Below, piece after piece: positions 5,856 to 6,595 of a stretch of 6,595 nt of DNA (positions are counted from its first letter, which is position 1; each line of letters opens with the position of its first letter). The stretch covers positions 1 to 6,595 of the forward strand of contig CANQBY010000071.1 in the NCBI GenBank assembly GCA_947589695.1. Direction: 5' to 3'. Made by a program: the position numbers and the translations under genes. The notes beneath the pieces are model-generated. The model searched no databases and was not told where the DNA came from. It saw only the letters and a program-made list of their open reading frames with translations. Source of the stretch: an uncultured Bacilli bacterium. GTDB taxonomy: Bacteria; Bacillota_I; Bacilli_A; RF39; UBA660.

Positions 5856-6446
5856 ATCATATCTTTTTAAATTATTTCCTCTTATTAATCTAAGGGTAAA
5901 AGGAGTTGTATCTTTCCCGTGTTCTCTTAATTTTTGTAATCTAAGCTTTAAATATTGATCATCCATATCTTCTTCCCATTTTCGCATCTTGCGGGCATCT
6001 ATATTAGTTAAAGCCGTAAATAATCTATTACTTAATCCATATTTTAATTTAAACTTTAGTAACAATCTTTTTTCTTCATTACTATAAAATTTTCCTACTG
6101 AATCTCTTATTTTAATTACATCTGGTCCCTCTAATTCTTGAATAAAATTAGTTAAAAATTCTTTTTTCTCGAGTACATTTTCTATTTTTAATATTTTAAT
6201 TAATCGATTATAAAGCATTTTCGCTTTAAAAATACCTTTTTGATTATCTAATACCGGAGTACTATAACTCTCTGTATATATTAAATATTTAATTGCTCTT
6301 AAATAGATTTCGCCAATATCTTCTCGATTAGTTATAGCTTGTTCTAATTCTTCCTTTGGTATTTTAAATATTTTACTAGCTTCTTCTAAAGATAATCGGC
6401 ATTCCAACATAATTAAAATATATATTCCTAATAATTGTTTATTCAT
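5850..6446 (-). CDS. Uncharacterised 198-aa protein with HTH-like segments
   Basis: Not recognised as a named family. 198 aa, basic and almost wholly helical, with no membrane segment after a mildly hydrophobic start. Residues 18-39 (LSLEEASKIFKIPKEELEQA) have the spacing of a helix-turn-helix. A second helical motif at about 132-160 (LKYGLSNRLF ... DARKMRKWEED) could be another DNA- or RNA-binding element, and the C-terminus is rich in Arg/Lys. A nucleic-acid-binding or regulatory protein is inferred from this alone. The start ATG (6446) follows GGGAGG (core 6460-6456) by 9 nt. It is monocistronic, between the promoter at 6480-6508 and the terminator at 5828-5855, and is divergent from a tRNA gene. 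Confidence 0.75.
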   Translation of the reverse strand: MNKQLLGIYILIMLECRLSLEEASKIFKIPKEELEQAITNREDIGEIYLRAIKYLIYTESYSTPVLDNQKGIFKAKMLYNRLIKILKIENVLEKKEFLTNFIQELEGPDVIKIRDSVGKFYSNEEKRLLLKFKLKYGLSNRLFTALTNIDARKMRKWEEDMDDQYLKLRLQKLREHGKDTTPFTLRLIRGNNLKRYDN

Positions 6447-6479
6447 AACCTATTTCCTCCCAATAAATTACAAGCTCTT

Positions 6480-6508
6480 ATTATAACTTAAAACTCTAAA
6501 TAAATCAA
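6480..6508 (-). promoter_or_regulatory. Promoter of the 198-aa HTH-like gene
   Basis: Minus strand TTGATT (6508-6503) and a perfect TATAAT (6485-6480), spacing 17. Transcription would start near 6473 with a leader of about 27 nt that includes GGGAGG. Its -35 box is 19 bases from the -35 box of the divergent tRNA promoter. Confidence 0.6.
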
Positions 6509-6527
6509 ATTTTTTTCTATTTTTCTC

Positions 6528-6556
6528 TTGAAACTACTTATAGATTATGATATTAT
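6528..6556 (+). promoter_or_regulatory. tRNA promoter with extended -10
   Basis: TTGAAA (6528-6533), 17-base spacer, TATTAT (6551-6556) preceded by TGA (6548-6550), an extended TGn -10. Transcription should start near 6563, a few bases before the mature tRNA 5' end at 6569, as expected for a strongly expressed stable RNA. Confidence 0.8.
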
Positions 6557-6568
6557 TAATAAGCAAGT

Positions 6569-6595
6569 GGACCTCTAGCTCAGTTGGTTAGAGCA
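6569..6595 (+). tRNA. 5' part of a tRNA gene, cut by the window edge
   Basis: The layout is canonical: acceptor strand GGACCTC (6569-6575), U8-A9 as TA, D stem GCTC (6578-6581), D loop AGTTGGTTA, D stem GAGC (6591-6594), A26. The anticodon is outside the window, so the identity is not proven. The acceptor strand and D arm resemble low-GC tRNA-Ile (GAU) as I remember it. Confidence 0.88.

Noticed and set aside
1..6595. CRISPR arrays, insertion sequences, rRNA
   Set aside because: No regularly spaced repeats, transposase frames, terminal inverted repeats or rRNA-like sequence were seen.

Overview
The window comes from a very AT-rich, low-GC Gram-positive-type bacterium. The likeliest source is an uncultured gut Bacillota/Mycoplasmatota-like lineage (RF39-type or Erysipelotrichia-like). 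The reasons are strong AT codon bias, AGGAGG-type ribosome binding sites, short intergenic gaps, and a TasA-like/lectin-like surface protein of a style I recall from gut Bacilli. Genes end in TGA as well as TAA/TAG and tryptophan is TGG, so the standard bacterial code is used and this is not a UGA-reading Mycoplasma. The taxonomy is inference.

Layout: every protein gene lies on the minus strand and only the tRNA at the right edge is on the plus strand. Reading in the direction of transcription (right to left): (1) a partial tRNA (6569-6595, +) with an excellent extended -10 promoter, divergent from (2) an unrecognised 198-aa HTH-like protein (5850-6446) with its own promoter and terminator; (3) a two-gene unit of an unrecognised 155-aa acidic cytoplasmic protein (5307-5774) overlapping a complete Xer-type tyrosine recombinase (4418-5320); (4) a membrane-anchored 244-aa protein (3638-4372), whose promoter lies across the recombinase stop codon and whose terminator contains its own stop codon; (5) tgt, queuine/preQ1 tRNA-guanine transglycosylase (2434-3558), overlapping a 99-aa pilin-like membrane protein (2142-2441) and ending in a strong terminator; (6) a 637-aa exported surface protein (38-1951) behind its own promoter and a leader of about 110 nt.

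How they work together: the central genes are housekeeping (queuosine tRNA modification, Xer recombination) mixed with small envelope proteins of unknown role; no single pathway joins them. The most striking signal is in the last 70 codons of the 637-aa surface protein. A segment of about 100 bases (131-235) is about half G+C in an otherwise very AT-rich window. In 26 consecutive codons there, 24 end in a pyrimidine, and the segment runs into a VRPV motif. This is the pattern expected of the variable region of a diversity-generating retroelement (AAY template codons turned into NNY) or of a cassette-swapped lectin-like binding face. No reverse transcriptase or template repeat is visible in the window, so the mechanism remains a hypothesis; the deciding sequence would lie left of base 1 or elsewhere in the genome.
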